From Pseudomonas campi (GTDB taxonomy: Bacteria; Pseudomonadota; Gammaproteobacteria; Pseudomonadales; Pseudomonadaceae), in contig NZ_CP053697.2 in the NCBI RefSeq assembly GCF_013200955.2, positions 930,001 to 994,000 of the forward strand: 64,000 nt of DNA. Reading direction: 5' to 3'. Each line of letters starts with the position of its first letter. Positions within the stretch are counted from its first letter, which is position 1. Under the pieces are notes generated by a model that was given only the letters and a program-made list of their open reading frames with translations, was not told where the DNA came from and searched no databases. The translations under genes and the position numbers were made by a program. This document shows, piece by piece, positions 12,019 through 21,359 of this stretch.

Positions 12019-12990
12019 ATGTCCGAAGACGCCGTTCAGCTCATCCAACTCTCCGCCGAAGTGCCGTCCGCACTGGGTGGTCAACGCCTCGACCAGGTCG
12101 CCGCCCAGTTGTTCGACGAGTACTCGCGCTCGCGCCTGTCGACCTGGATCAAGGATGGCCGCCTGACCGTCGACGGCGCCGTAGTACGCCCGCGTGACAT
12201 CGTGCATGGCGGCGCCGTGCTGGCCCTGGAGGCCGAGCAGGAAGCCCAGGGCGAGTGGATCGCCCAGGACATCGCGCTGAACATCGTCTACGAGGACGAG
12301 CACCTGCTGGTGATCGACAAACCGGCCGGCCTGGTGGTGCACCCGGCAGCCGGGCACGCCGATGGCACCCTGCTCAACGCTCTGCTGCACCATGTGCCGG
12401 ACATCATCAACGTGCCGCGCGCCGGCATCGTCCACCGCCTGGACAAGGACACCACCGGCCTGATGGTGGTGGCCAAGACCCTGCAGGCGCAGACCAAACT
12501 GGTCGACCAGATGCAGAAACGCACGGTCAGCCGCATCTATGAATGCATCGTGATCGGCGTGATCACCTCCGGCGGCAAGATCGACGCACCGATCGGTCGC
12601 AGCTCGGCCAACCGCCAGCGCATGGCGGTGATCGACGGCGGCAAGCCGGCCGTCACCCATTACCGCGTGCTCGAGCGTTTCCGCTCGCACACCCATGTGC
12701 GGGTCAAGCTGGAAACCGGCCGCACCCACCAGATTCGCGTGCACATGACCCACGTCGGCTACCCGCTGGTCGGTGACCCGCTGTACGCCGGGCGCTTCCG
12801 CATTCCGCCGGCGGCCAGCCCGACCTTGGTGCAAACGCTCAAGGAGTTCCCGCGCCAGGCCCTGCATGCGCGCTTCCTCGAGCTGAGCCACCCGATTACC
12901 GGGCAACGCATGAAGTGGGAGTCGGCACTGCCCGATGACCTGGTGTGGATGCTCAGCCTGCTGCGCCAGGACAACGAATCCTTCGTCTGA
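12019..12990 (+). CDS. rluD: 23S rRNA pseudouridine synthase RluD
   Basis: Makes pseudouridines 1911, 1915 and 1917 in helix 69 of 23S rRNA. The 323 residues contain an N-terminal S4 RNA-binding domain (LGGQRLDQVAAQLFDEYSRSRLSTWIKDG) and the catalytic domain with the diagnostic IVHRLDKDTTGLMVVAKT, whose Asp is the nucleophile, plus KLETGRTHQIRVHM. It is divergent from bamD and its TGA shares a base with the ATG of pgeF, indicating translational coupling. Confidence 0.95.
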   Translation: MSEDAVQLIQLSAEVPSALGGQRLDQVAAQLFDEYSRSRLSTWIKDGRLTVDGAVVRPRDIVHGGAVLALEAEQEAQGEWIAQDIALNIVYEDEHLLVIDKPAGLVVHPAAGHADGTLLNALLHHVPDIINVPRAGIVHRLDKDTTGLMVVAKTLQAQTKLVDQMQKRTVSRIYECIVIGVITSGGKIDAPIGRSSANRQRMAVIDGGKPAVTHYRVLERFRSHTHVRVKLETGRTHQIRVHMTHVGYPLVGDPLYAGRFRIPPAASPTLVQTLKEFPRQALHARFLELSHPITGQRMKWESALPDDLVWMLSLLRQDNESFV

Positions 12991-13718
12991 TGAGCACTGA
13001 GTGGCTGACGCCCGATTGGCCCGCGCCCGCCCATGTGCGGGCCTGCGTCACCACCCGTGCCGGCGGCGTCAGCCAGGCGCCGTTCGACAGCCTCAACCTC
13101 GGCGACCATGTCGAGGATGACCTGCAGGCCGTCGCCCACAACCGCCAACTCCTGACGTCCGTCTTGCAGTGCCAACCGGCCTGGCTGCGCCAGGTGCACG
13201 GCGTGCAGGTAGTCGAGGCCGATCCGGCTCAGGTGGCCGAAGCCGATGCCAGCTGGAGCGCCACGCCCGGCATCGCCAGTGCCGTATTGACGGCCGATTG
13301 TCTGCCCGTGCTGTTCTGTGATCGCGCCGGCACCCGCGTGGCGGCGGCCCATGCCGGTTGGCGCGGGCTGGCCGGTGGCGTGCTGGAGGCGACCCTGGAT
13401 GCCCTGGCCCTGCCGCCCGATGAGGTGCTGGTGTGGCTCGGTCCGGCCATCGGCCCGCAGGCCTTCGAGGTTGGTGCGGAAGTGCGTGAGGTGTTTATCG
13501 CCAGTCATACCGATGCCGCGCAGGCTTTTACCCCCAGCGTCAACGCCGGCAAGTACCTGGCCGACATCTACCAACTGGCGCGCATCCGCCTGGCCGCTCG
13601 CGGCGTCAGTGCCGTGTACGGCGGTGGCTTGTGCACCGTCAGCGATCCCCGCTTCTATTCCTACCGCCGCGCCGCCCGCACCGGACGCTTCGCTTCGCTG
13701 ATCTGGCTGGTCGACTGA
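12990..13718 (+). CDS. pgeF: Peptidoglycan-editing purine nucleoside phosphorylase-like protein PgeF (YfiH, laccase-domain)
   Basis: A 242-residue protein of the YfiH/Cu-oxidase_4 family. In E. coli the homologue removes peptidoglycan precursors wrongly carrying L-Ser; other members act as purine nucleoside phosphorylases. The metal-binding His/Cys set is present: LRQVHGVQVVEAD, LTADCLPVLFCD and AAAHAGWRGLAGG, ending with SYRRAARTGRFASLIW. Start is the ATG overlapping the rluD stop by one base. It sits between rluD and clpB as in other Pseudomonas. Confidence 0.9.
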   Translation: MSTEWLTPDWPAPAHVRACVTTRAGGVSQAPFDSLNLGDHVEDDLQAVAHNRQLLTSVLQCQPAWLRQVHGVQVVEADPAQVAEADASWSATPGIASAVLTADCLPVLFCDRAGTRVAAAHAGWRGLAGGVLEATLDALALPPDEVLVWLGPAIGPQAFEVGAEVREVFIASHTDAAQAFTPSVNAGKYLADIYQLARIRLAARGVSAVYGGGLCTVSDPRFYSYRRAARTGRFASLIWLVD

Positions 13719-13738
13719 CCTGCATCAAGGTCGTCACG

Positions 13739-13766
13739 CTTGAATCGCGGAAAACTGTCCTCATCT
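13739..13766 (+). promoter_or_regulatory. Sigma-32 heat-shock promoter of clpB
   Basis: CTTGAA at 13739-13744, a 14-base spacer, then CCTCATCT at 13759-13766. This matches the RpoH consensus (CTTGAA, then CCCCATNT) at all but one position of the -10 element. It lies 80 bases before clpB, the classic heat-shock disaggregase. Confidence 0.8.
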
Positions 13767-13845
13767 AGTATCCATCTCGGCGGGCTTTTCGTTTCTGGGG
13801 CGCTCATCGCCTCGGCCCGCCTTCTAAAAGGAAGGACGAACCTCC

Positions 13846-16410
13846 ATGCGAATCGACCGTTTGACCAGCAAGCTGCAGCTTGCCCTTTCCGATGCCCAGT
13901 CCGTGGCGGTGGGTCTCGATCACCCGGCCATCGAGCCACTGCACCTGATGCAGGCGCTGATCGAGCAGCAGGGCGGCTCGATCAAGCCGCTGCTGATGCA
14001 GGTCGGCTTCGACGTCAATGGCCTGCGCCAGGCACTGAGCAAAGAGCTCGACCATCTGCCGAAAATCCAGAACCCGACCGGCGACGTCAATCTGTCCCAG
14101 GACCTGGCGCGCCTGCTCAACCAGGCCGACCGCCTGTCGCAGCAGAAGGGTGATCAGTTCATTTCCAGCGAAGTGGTGCTGCTCGCCGCCATGGACGAGG
14201 GCACCAAGCTGGGCAAGTTGCTGCTGGGCCAGGGTGTGAGCAAGAAGGCCCTGGAAAATGCGGTGAGCAACCTGCGCGGCGGCGATGCGGTGAATGACCC
14301 CAACGTCGAGGAGTCGCGCCAGGCTCTGGACAAGTACACCGTCGACCTGACCAAGCGCGCCGAGGAGGGCAAGCTCGATCCGGTGATCGGCCGCGACGAT
14401 GAAATCCGCCGCACCATCCAGGTCCTGCAGCGCCGTACCAAGAACAACCCGGTGCTGATCGGCGAGCCCGGCGTGGGCAAGACTGCCATCGCCGAAGGCC
14501 TGGCCCAGCGCATCGTCAACGGCGAGGTGCCGGACGGCCTGAAGGACAAGCGCTTGCTGTCGCTGGACATGGGTTCGCTGATCGCCGGCGCCAAGTTCCG
14601 CGGCGAGTTCGAGGAGCGCCTGAAGTCGGTGCTCAACGAGCTGAGCAAGCAGGAAGGGCGGATCATCCTGTTCATCGACGAGCTGCACACCATGGTCGGC
14701 GCCGGCAAAGCCGAAGGCGCCATGGATGCCGGCAATATGCTCAAACCGTCACTGGCCCGCGGCGAGCTGCACTGCGTCGGCGCCACCACGCTCAACGAAT
14801 ACCGCCAGTACATCGAGAAGGATGCCGCGCTGGAGCGGCGCTTCCAGAAGGTGCTGGTCGACGAGCCGAGCGAGGAAGACACCATCGCCATCCTGCGTGG
14901 CCTCAAGGAGCGCTACGAGGTGCACCACAAGGTGGCCATCACCGATGGCGCGATCATCGCAGCGGCCAAGCTGTCGCACCGCTACATCACCGACCGCCAG
15001 CTGCCGGACAAGGCCATCGACCTGATCGACGAGGCCGCCAGCCGCATCCGTATGGAGATCGACTCCAAGCCGGAAGTGCTCGATCGCTTGGAACGCCGCC
15101 TGATCCAGCTCAAGGTCGAGGCCCAGGCGCTGAAGAAGGAAGACGACGAGGCGGCGATCAAGCGCCTGGAAAAACTCAACGAGGACATCGCTCGCCTGGA
15201 ACGCGAATACGCCGATCTGGAAGATATCTGGAAGTCGGAGAAGGCCGAGGTACAAGGCTCGGCGCAGATCCAGCAGAAGATCGAGCAGTCGCGTCAGGAG
15301 CTGGAAGCGGCGCGGCGCAAGGGCGACCTCAATCGCATGGCCGAGCTGCAGTACGGCATCATTCCCGATCTGGAGCGCAGCCTGCAGATGGTCGACCAGC
15401 ACGGCAAGACCGAGAATCAGCTGCTGCGCAGCAAGGTCACCGAGGAAGAGATCGCCGAGGTGGTGTCCAAGTGGACCGGCATCCCGGTGAGCAAGATGCT
15501 CGAAGGCGAGCGCGAGAAGCTGCTGAAGATGGAAGGCCTGCTGCACCAGCGTGTGATCGGCCAGGACGAGGCCGTGGTGGCTGTGTCCAACGCCGTACGC
15601 CGCTCGCGTGCCGGCCTGGCTGATCCGAACCGGCCGAGTGGCTCGTTCCTCTTTCTCGGCCCGACCGGGGTGGGTAAGACCGAGCTGTGCAAGGCGCTGG
15701 CCGAATTCCTCTTCGATACCGAGGAGGCGCTGGTGCGCATCGACATGTCCGAGTTCATGGAGAAACACTCGGTGGCCCGCCTGATCGGCGCGCCGCCGGG
15801 TTATGTCGGCTACGAGGAAGGCGGTTACCTGACCGAGGCGGTGCGCCGCAAACCCTACTCGGTGGTGCTGATGGATGAGGTCGAGAAGGCCCACCCGGAT
15901 GTGTTCAACGTGCTGCTGCAGGTGCTGGAGGACGGTCGCCTGACCGACAGCCACGGGCGCACCGTGGACTTCAAGAACACCGTGATTGTGATGACTTCCA
16001 ACCTCGGCTCGGCGCAGATTCAGGAGCTGGTTGGCGACCGCGAGGCGCAGCGTGCGGCGGTGATGGATGCGGTGAGCAGCCACTTCCGTCCGGAATTCAT
16101 CAACCGCATCGACGAGGTGGTGGTGTTCGAGCCGCTGGGCCGCGAGCAGATCGCCGGCATCGCCGAGATCCAGCTGCAGCGCCTGCGCGGTCGCCTGGCC
16201 GAGCGCGAGCTGAGCCTGGAACTGTCTGCCGAGGCCCTGGATAAGCTGATCGCCATCGGCTACGACCCGGTCTACGGTGCGCGGCCGCTGAAGCGGGCGA
16301 TCCAGCGCTGGATCGAGAACCCGCTGGCGCAGCTGATCCTGGCGGGTAGCTTCAATCCGGGAGCAGCGGTCAAGGCGCGGGTCGAGGGCGAGGAGATCGT
16401 CTTCACCTGA
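13846..16410 (+). CDS. clpB: ATP-dependent disaggregase ClpB
   Basis: Hexameric AAA+ chaperone that, with DnaK, pulls proteins out of aggregates. The 854 residues show all parts: N-domain ([21 protein letters not shown], residues 1-145), first AAA module with Walker [11 protein letters not shown] at about residue 206, the coiled-coil M domain (about 400-525, rich in [37 protein letters not shown] heptads), and second AAA module with [10 protein letters not shown] at about 605. The ATG is preceded by an AAGGAAGGA ribosome-binding site. A sigma-32 promoter lies upstream and a terminator follows. Confidence 0.97.
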   Translation: MRIDRLTSKLQLALSDAQSVAVGLDHPAIEPLHLMQALIEQQGGSIKPLLMQVGFDVNGLRQALSKELDHLPKIQNPTGDVNLSQDLARLLNQADRLSQQKGDQFISSEVVLLAAMDEGTKLGKLLLGQGVSKKALENAVSNLRGGDAVNDPNVEESRQALDKYTVDLTKRAEEGKLDPVIGRDDEIRRTIQVLQRRTKNNPVLIGEPGVGKTAIAEGLAQRIVNGEVPDGLKDKRLLSLDMGSLIAGAKFRGEFEERLKSVLNELSKQEGRIILFIDELHTMVGAGKAEGAMDAGNMLKPSLARGELHCVGATTLNEYRQYIEKDAALERRFQKVLVDEPSEEDTIAILRGLKERYEVHHKVAITDGAIIAAAKLSHRYITDRQLPDKAIDLIDEAASRIRMEIDSKPEVLDRLERRLIQLKVEAQALKKEDDEAAIKRLEKLNEDIARLEREYADLEDIWKSEKAEVQGSAQIQQKIEQSRQELEAARRKGDLNRMAELQYGIIPDLERSLQMVDQHGKTENQLLRSKVTEEEIAEVVSKWTGIPVSKMLEGEREKLLKMEGLLHQRVIGQDEAVVAVSNAVRRSRAGLADPNRPSGSFLFLGPTGVGKTELCKALAEFLFDTEEALVRIDMSEFMEKHSVARLIGAPPGYVGYEEGGYLTEAVRRKPYSVVLMDEVEKAHPDVFNVLLQVLEDGRLTDSHGRTVDFKNTVIVMTSNLGSAQIQELVGDREAQRAAVMDAVSSHFRPEFINRIDEVVVFEPLGREQIAGIAEIQLQRLRGRLAERELSLELSAEALDKLIAIGYDPVYGARPLKRAIQRWIENPLAQLILAGSFNPGAAVKARVEGEEIVFT

Positions 16411-16426
16411 GTTGCTCGGCGCGTAA

Positions 16427-16456
16427 CAAAAAAAGCCCCGCATTGCGGGGCTTTTT
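16427..16456 (+). terminator. clpB terminator
   Basis: Stem AAAAGCCCCG / CGGGGCTTTT around a five-base loop, followed by T residues; also usable from the opposite side for the convergent PilZ gene. Confidence 0.9.
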
Positions 16457-16468
16457 CATGGACGTTGT

Positions 16469-16801
16469 TCAGATGTGCTGCAGAACGACCTCCAGTGCTT
16501 CAGCCTGATCATCGGCCAGGTCGATGATGTGGAAGCCGCTCCAGCCGTGCTGGCCGTTGGCGCCAGGGCGGCTCCACAGGCAGTCGGCGCCTAGGCGGAT
16601 CTCATGGATATCGCCGAGGGGCGCGCCGAGTACCAGGCGACATTCCCACACGGAGTCGGCCTCCAGCGGCATGTCGCTGACCAGCATGAAGCCGTCGGCG
16701 GACAGGTCGACGACGCGTCCCAGGCGCGTGCCCGAGTGGAGGTCAAGCACCTCCAGGCTCAGTTCGGTGGTGTGGCGGCTGTGCTGGCGACGATCGTCCA
16801 T
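16469..16801 (-). CDS. PilZ-domain protein
   Basis: A 110-residue single-domain PilZ protein. It carries the c-di-GMP signature arginines at the N terminus (DDRRQHSRHTTELSLEV, an RxxxR-type pattern) and the D-SADGF turn (GRVVDLSADGFMLVSD) equivalent to the D/NxSxxG motif. It probably binds c-di-GMP. Its stop faces the clpB terminator, and its start directly abuts the stop of the upstream DUF1631 gene, so the two are likely one transcript and perhaps one functional unit. Confidence 0.88.
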   Translation of the reverse strand: MDDRRQHSRHTTELSLEVLDLHSGTRLGRVVDLSADGFMLVSDMPLEADSVWECRLVLGAPLGDIHEIRLGADCLWSRPGANGQHGWSGFHIIDLADDQAEALEVVLQHI

Positions 16802-19207
16802 TCAGGCTCCTTGGCCGACTTCATTGGCGCGTCCGGTGATGCGTTGCAGGACGCGATAGATAGCATGCAGGGCGCGATCCACCAGTGGCGAATCACTCTC
16901 CGTGGGCACGATGCGCGCCCGGCCTTGTTCCATTTCGCTGGCCAGTTGCTTGATCGGTTTGATCGCCACCCGCTGACCGCTGTGGTCGACGAACATGTAG
17001 TTGTGAGTGGTGGGGCTGAACCAGGACAGCTTGAGTGTGCGGGTTTCCTCGCCCTGAACGAACTCGAACCAGGTACCGAACTCCAGTTTCTGCAGTTCCT
17101 TGATCAACACCTGGGCGCGAGCCGAGACGACTTCATTGCTTTGTATGGAGGCAGCCAATGCCGCGTCTTCACCGAGCATGGCACCCAGTGGGCTTTCCTT
17201 TAGCGAGGCCTTGAGCTTGGCGGCGAGGTGCGGCTGCTTGGCCTGCACGGCGTGCTGGCAGGCGACGATGTCCTGCAGCAGGCGGCGGATGCCGTCTTCG
17301 TGGTAACCGCCGAGCAGTTCCAGGCCCTTGCGCAGTTCGTCGAGCAGGCCGACGCGCAGGCCCTGCAGGCGGGTGCGGCCGGCGTCGTCGAGCACCGTGC
17401 CGCTCCAGGCCAGTTGCTCGGCAACTTCGCAGGCGCGCTGCCATTCGCTGCTGCGCTCGCTGTGGCGGAGCAGGACGAATACCAGCACGTCGGTCCAGGT
17501 CAGTTCGAGGAAGTTGCGGATGATGGCCGGCAGCTCGCGGCCCTTGAGCGCCTGATTGATCGCATCGACCGCCAGCTGGCGGGCACCGAGCAGCTTGTCA
17601 CGGCCTTTGGCGGCCTCGACGGCACGCCGCTCGCGCAGTTCGACCTTGTGCTGGAGGGTGGCGACGAATTCATTGAATTCATCGTGCAGGCTGTCGAACA
17701 ACAAGAGATCGCCGGCGAAGCCGTGGATCACTCGCTCCACCACCCAGTGCATCTTCGCCAACAGGCCACGCTCGTCACCTTCACCGCCATACAGCACGCC
17801 GGCCTGGGCCATGCTGTTGAGCAGGCGTCGCGCCGGGTGGTGGTGCTGGGTGAACAGTGCCTTGTCCTGCAATGCCACCTTGAGATAGGGCGTATGCAGG
17901 TGGGAGAGGGCGGTCTTGCAGGCGTCCGGCAGGTTGTCGTCGTCGAGGATGAAGTCGAACAGCATGCCGACCAGGTCGATCACGTCGGCTTCCTGATCCG
18001 ACAGCTTCTGCTGGCCAGGCAGCTGGCTGTGCGCCTCCAGTTGTTGCTGCAGGTCGGCCTTGAGGCCTTCGACGGCCTGTGGGCGCTGCAGGCGCTGGCC
18101 GATATCGCTGGCCGACTGCTGTTGCAGGCGACTGAGGGCGTTGAGCAGTTCGCTGGCGCTGTAGGTGCTGGTGGCGGTGCGCGGGGCGAAGCTGGCGATG
18201 CTGCGAGTGCCGCCGAGCAGGGGCGCATCGACATTGCGTTCGCGGTGTTCGCTGAGCAGGGCGGCCAGGCCGCCAAACAGTTGTGCTGGATCCTGCGGCG
18301 GCGGGCTGTTCAGGTCTGCTGGTGCTGCGGGAGGCTGGCCGGCGGCAGGCGTTGGACCGGGCTGGGAAGTGCTGGTCGACTGTGCCGGGCCCGGCTGGGG
18401 AGATCCGCTGTGTGACGACTGGGCGCTTGCGGGGTTGCCGCTCGTGGTCGGCCCGGGCTGTTGTGCGCTCGCCGGGATAGGCGTGGCGCTGGCCGCGTTG
18501 CGCTGGGCGTTGTACTTCAGATTGGGCAGGATGCCGGCATCGATCAGGCGCTGGTTGAGCGCGTCGTAGAGCGGATCGAGGCTGTGCATCACATGCTGAT
18601 CGAAGAGCGTATAGAGGATGATCTTGATCCGCAGCGGCAGCGGGTGCACGGCCAGAGCCAGATGAAAGGCGCTGGCAATGGCCGGCGGGCCGAAGGGATT
18701 GCTGTCTTCAACCAGTTTCTGACCGTTGTTGAGCAGGGCCAGGCGTTGTTCGAGGGCGTACAGGGGGCGAGCGCAGCGCGCCTTGACCCGGCTGACCATA
18801 TTGGTGATCTGCAGGCTTTCCTCGTAGTCCTCGTTCTGCACCAGCGACAGTTGCTCGGCATCCACGGCGCTGGGCGCCACTGCTGCTTTGAGTTTGCCGT
18901 CGAGGAAGTCGGAGAAGTTCTGCGCGATCTGCTGGTGGTAGCTGCGCTCGATCTGCGGGCGCAGCTTGCGGATTTCGCGCATGCTGTCGAAGAACAGGGT
19001 TTGCAGGCGATTGTTCTCGGCTTTCTCCGCGCACTCGAAGAGGGTGTCGTCTACCTGGCCGAACACCCCGGCCAGGTGTTCGGCCAGGCGGTTCATCACC
19101 AGCTTGCGGCAGTCCTGCACCAGTTCGCTGAAGCGAGGTTGAATCCCGCGGCTGGCCAGCCCTGGAATTGAGCGGGGTGGGGTGGACGGGGTATCCGGGG
19201 AACTCAT
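16802..19207 (-). CDS. DUF1631-family protein (first of two paralogues)
   Basis: Large cytoplasmic protein of 801 residues belonging to the DUF1631 family of proteobacteria, function undefined. No membrane segment or signal peptide is seen. It is mostly helical, with a low-complexity Pro/Ser/Gln/Thr/Ala linker around residues 245-305 (for example QQPGPTTSGNPASAQSSHSG). A conserved C-terminal block (KLEFGTWFEFVQGEETRTLKLSWFSPTTHNYMFVDHSGQR) resembles a PilZ-like beta region, and the same block occurs in the paralogue at 35.5-37.8 kb. The gene is followed without a gap by a PilZ gene, hinting at c-di-GMP signalling. The start ATG at 19207 is the first with homology to the paralogue just downstream. 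Confidence 0.85.
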   Translation of the reverse strand: MSSPDTPSTPPRSIPGLASRGIQPRFSELVQDCRKLVMNRLAEHLAGVFGQVDDTLFECAEKAENNRLQTLFFDSMREIRKLRPQIERSYHQQIAQNFSDFLDGKLKAAVAPSAVDAEQLSLVQNEDYEESLQITNMVSRVKARCARPLYALEQRLALLNNGQKLVEDSNPFGPPAIASAFHLALAVHPLPLRIKIILYTLFDQHVMHSLDPLYDALNQRLIDAGILPNLKYNAQRNAASATPIPASAQQPGPTTSGNPASAQSSHSGSPQPGPAQSTSTSQPGPTPAAGQPPAAPADLNSPPPQDPAQLFGGLAALLSEHRERNVDAPLLGGTRSIASFAPRTATSTYSASELLNALSRLQQQSASDIGQRLQRPQAVEGLKADLQQQLEAHSQLPGQQKLSDQEADVIDLVGMLFDFILDDDNLPDACKTALSHLHTPYLKVALQDKALFTQHHHPARRLLNSMAQAGVLYGGEGDERGLLAKMHWVVERVIHGFAGDLLLFDSLHDEFNEFVATLQHKVELRERRAVEAAKGRDKLLGARQLAVDAINQALKGRELPAIIRNFLELTWTDVLVFVLLRHSERSSEWQRACEVAEQLAWSGTVLDDAGRTRLQGLRVGLLDELRKGLELLGGYHEDGIRRLLQDIVACQHAVQAKQPHLAAKLKASLKESPLGAMLGEDAALAASIQSNEVVSARAQVLIKELQKLEFGTWFEFVQGEETRTLKLSWFSPTTHNYMFVDHSGQRVAIKPIKQLASEMEQGRARIVPTESDSPLVDRALHAIYRVLQRITGRANEVGQGA

Positions 19208-19326
19208 GACTTATCCTGTGCGGGCCTTGCTGGCGCGCGCATCCTGCTGTGATGTACTTCAAGCTATAGACTTATAGTAGCCTGAAGTTCAATCGCAAGG
19301 CTTTGTAAAGAAAGTGATTTCAAGGG

Positions 19327-19354
19327 TTGACAGGCGCGCGCGGAAACGTAAAAT
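19327..19354 (+). promoter_or_regulatory. Sigma-70 promoter of the tRNA-Asn/Pro/Lys cluster
   Basis: Consensus -35 TTGACA (19327-19332), a 16-base spacer and -10 TAAAAT (19349-19354), followed by a GC-rich discriminator GGCGCGCC. Such discriminators are typical of stable-RNA promoters under stringent control. Confidence 0.8.
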
Positions 19355-19419
19355 GGCGCGCCTCTGATACGGGAAACGGCGCAAGCCAAAGCCGGTAGCA
19401 GAGCTAGGAAGTTATACGT

Positions 19420-19495
19420 TCCGCGATAGCTCAGTCGGTAGAGCAAATGACTGTTAATCATTGGGTCCCTGGTTCGAGTCCAGGTCGCGGAGCCA
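19420..19495 (+). tRNA. tRNA-Asn (anticodon GTT)
   Basis: A 76-base cloverleaf including encoded CCA. Acceptor TCCGCGA pairs with TCGCGGA; D arm GCTCAGTCGGTAGAGC; anticodon loop CTGTTAA gives GTT; T arm GGTTCGAGTCC. First of three tandem tRNAs. Confidence 0.97.
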
Positions 19496-19505
19496 ACTTT
19501 CTTAT

Positions 19506-19582
19506 CGGGGTATAGCGCAGTCCGGTAGCGCGCTTGCTTTGGGAGCAAGATGTCGGGAGTTCGAATCCCCCTACCCCGACCA
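19506..19582 (+). tRNA. tRNA-Pro (anticodon TGG)
   Basis: A 77-base cloverleaf with encoded CCA. Acceptor CGGGGTA pairs with TACCCCG; anticodon loop TTTGGGA gives TGG; T arm AGTTCGAATCC. The extra D-loop base is typical for proline tRNA. Confidence 0.97.
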
Positions 19583-19587
19583 TTTTT

Positions 19588-19663
19588 GGGTCGTTAGCTC
19601 AGTTGGTAGAGCAGTTGGCTTTTAACCAATTGGTCGTAGGTTCGAATCCTACACGACCCACCA
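19588..19663 (+). tRNA. tRNA-Lys (anticodon TTT)
   Basis: A 76-base cloverleaf with encoded CCA. Acceptor GGGTCGT pairs with ACGACCC; anticodon loop CTTTTAA gives TTT; T arm GGTTCGAATCC. Last of the tRNA cluster, followed by a terminator. Confidence 0.97.
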
Positions 19664-19692
19664 TATATTCTCGGGTCTGGTCCGAGAAACAA

Positions 19693-19717
19693 GAAACCCG
19701 CCTAGTGCGGGTTTTTT
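19693..19717 (+). terminator. Terminator of the tRNA cluster
   Basis: Stem AAACCCGC / GCGGGTTT with loop CTAGT, then a T run. Confidence 0.9.
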
Positions 19718-19799
19718 GTTGCCTGGATTTTATAGGGTGGCAGATCACGGAGCGCCGTGTCGCACCGCTATTGGCGGTACGCACGGCTAGCCGTGGCTG

Positions 19800-21098
19800 T
19801 CAGTGCAGCTTGAGGCGCGGCTCGGTGCTGCGGCCGATGCGGTCGCTGAGCATCAGCAGCAGGGTGCGGAAACCGCCGTACAGGGCCATCTGGTGCATGC
19901 GGTAGAGCGAGATGTAGAACATCCGCGCCAGCCAGCCCTCCAGTTTGACGCTGCCCATCAGATTGCCCATCAGGTTGCCGACCGCGGAGAAGCGCGACAG
20001 CGAGATCAGCGAGCCGTAGTCCTGGTAGCGGAACTCCGGCAGCGGCTTGCCTTCCAGGCGCAGTTTGAGCGACTTGGCCAGCAGCGAGGCCTGCTGGTGC
20101 GCCGCCTGGGCGCGCGGCGGAATGCTGCGCTCGCTGCCATCGCCGAGCGGGCAGGCGGCGCAGTCGCCGAAGGCGAAGATGTTGTCATCCAGAGTCGTCT
20201 GCAGGCTCGGGCGGACCACCAGCTGATTGATGCGATTGCTCTCCAGGCCGTCCAACTCCTTGAGGAAGCCCGGTGCGCGAATCCCGGCGGCCCACACCTT
20301 GAGGCTTGCTGCTACCTCCATGCCGCTTGCAGTGAGCAGGGCCTGCTCGGTGACCTGGCTGACCGCTGTGCCGGTCAGGACGGTGACGCCGAGCTTTTCC
20401 AGGGTCTGGTGCACGGGTCGGCTGATGCGCTCGGGCAGCGCCGGCAGGACACGCGGGCCGGCTTCGATCAGGGTGATGCGCATGTTCTGCGGCTGGATGT
20501 TGTTCAGGCCGTAGGCCGCCAGCTCGTGGGCGGCGTGGTGCAGTTCGGCGGCCAGTTCGACCCCGGTGGCGCCGGCGCCGACGATGGCCACGCTGATCTG
20601 CCCGTCATCGGTCTTGCCGGCATGGGCGCGCAGGTAGTGGCTGAGCAGCTTGCCGTGGAAACGCTCGGCCTGTTCGCGGGTATCGAGAAAGATGCAGTGC
20701 TCGGCCGCGCCCGGCGTGCCGAAGTCGTTGGTGGTGCTGCCGACGGCGATCACCAGGCTGTCATAGCTCAGCTCGCGGGCGGGCAGCAGCTCGTCGCCGC
20801 TCTCGTCGAGAGTGGCGGCCAGGCTGATGCACTGGCGTGCACGATCCAGCCCGCTCATGCGGCCGAGCTGGAACTGGAAGTGATTCCACTTGGCCTGGGC
20901 CACGTAGTTCAGCTCGTCCTCGGAGGAGTTCAGCGAGCCGGACGCAACCTCGTGCAGCAGCGGTTTCCAGATGTGGGTGAGGTTGGCGTCGACCAGGGTA
21001 ATGCTGGCCTGGCCGCGCTTGCCCAGGGTTCTACCCAGGCGGGTAGCAAGCTCCAGGCCGCCGGCGCCGCCGCCGACGATCACAATGCGATGGGTCAT
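19800..21098 (-). CDS. ndh: Type II NADH dehydrogenase (NDH-2)
   Basis: Membrane-associated flavoprotein that passes electrons from NADH to ubiquinone without pumping protons. The 432-residue protein has the N-terminal FAD-binding fold IVIVGGGAGGLELATRLG, the second dinucleotide fold VAIVGAGATGVELAAEL for NADH, and the C-terminal FAD segment NIFAFGDCAACP. Its C terminus (about residue 375 on) contains the amphipathic, partly hydrophobic segment that anchors such enzymes to the inner membrane (ARMFYISLYRMHQMALYGG). It is the last of four co-directional genes DUF1780-MOSC-DUF3094-ndh. Confidence 0.94.
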   Translation of the reverse strand: MTHRIVIVGGGAGGLELATRLGRTLGKRGQASITLVDANLTHIWKPLLHEVASGSLNSSEDELNYVAQAKWNHFQFQLGRMSGLDRARQCISLAATLDESGDELLPARELSYDSLVIAVGSTTNDFGTPGAAEHCIFLDTREQAERFHGKLLSHYLRAHAGKTDDGQISVAIVGAGATGVELAAELHHAAHELAAYGLNNIQPQNMRITLIEAGPRVLPALPERISRPVHQTLEKLGVTVLTGTAVSQVTEQALLTASGMEVAASLKVWAAGIRAPGFLKELDGLESNRINQLVVRPSLQTTLDDNIFAFGDCAACPLGDGSERSIPPRAQAAHQQASLLAKSLKLRLEGKPLPEFRYQDYGSLISLSRFSAVGNLMGNLMGSVKLEGWLARMFYISLYRMHQMALYGGFRTLLLMLSDRIGRSTEPRLKLH

Positions 21099-21161
21099 GG
21101 GGATATCTCATAAGGCTTGGGGAATCCGGGGTGGAGTCCGGCTGGGCGAGCGCTAAGCAGC

Positions 21162-21335
21162 TCATAGCACCAGTCGACTCAGAAGGCGGCTCAGTACACC
21201 AAGGGCGATGACCGCGAGCAGGATGACCAGCAACAGGCGCCAGACCCGAAAGGGTTGGCGTTCGACCTGGTGTTGCGGAGCGTTCAGGTATTGATCGACG
21301 CGCTGCTGGTCTTCGGGGCTCAAGCGGCTGGACAT
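21162..21335 (-). CDS. Small single-span membrane protein, DUF3094 type
   Basis: A 57-residue gene. The translation begins MSSRLSPEDQQRVDQYLNAP, has a basic middle (QVERQPFRVWR) and ends in one hydrophobic span, LLLVILLAVIALGVLSRLLS. It matches the small DUF3094 proteins that accompany ndh in Pseudomonas. It lies 63 bases upstream of ndh in the same direction. Function is not known; an accessory role at the membrane beside NDH-2 is only a guess. Confidence 0.85.
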   Translation of the reverse strand: MSSRLSPEDQQRVDQYLNAPQHQVERQPFRVWRLLLVILLAVIALGVLSRLLSRLVL

Positions 21336-21359
21336 GGTGTGCCTCGCATGAAAGTTGAC

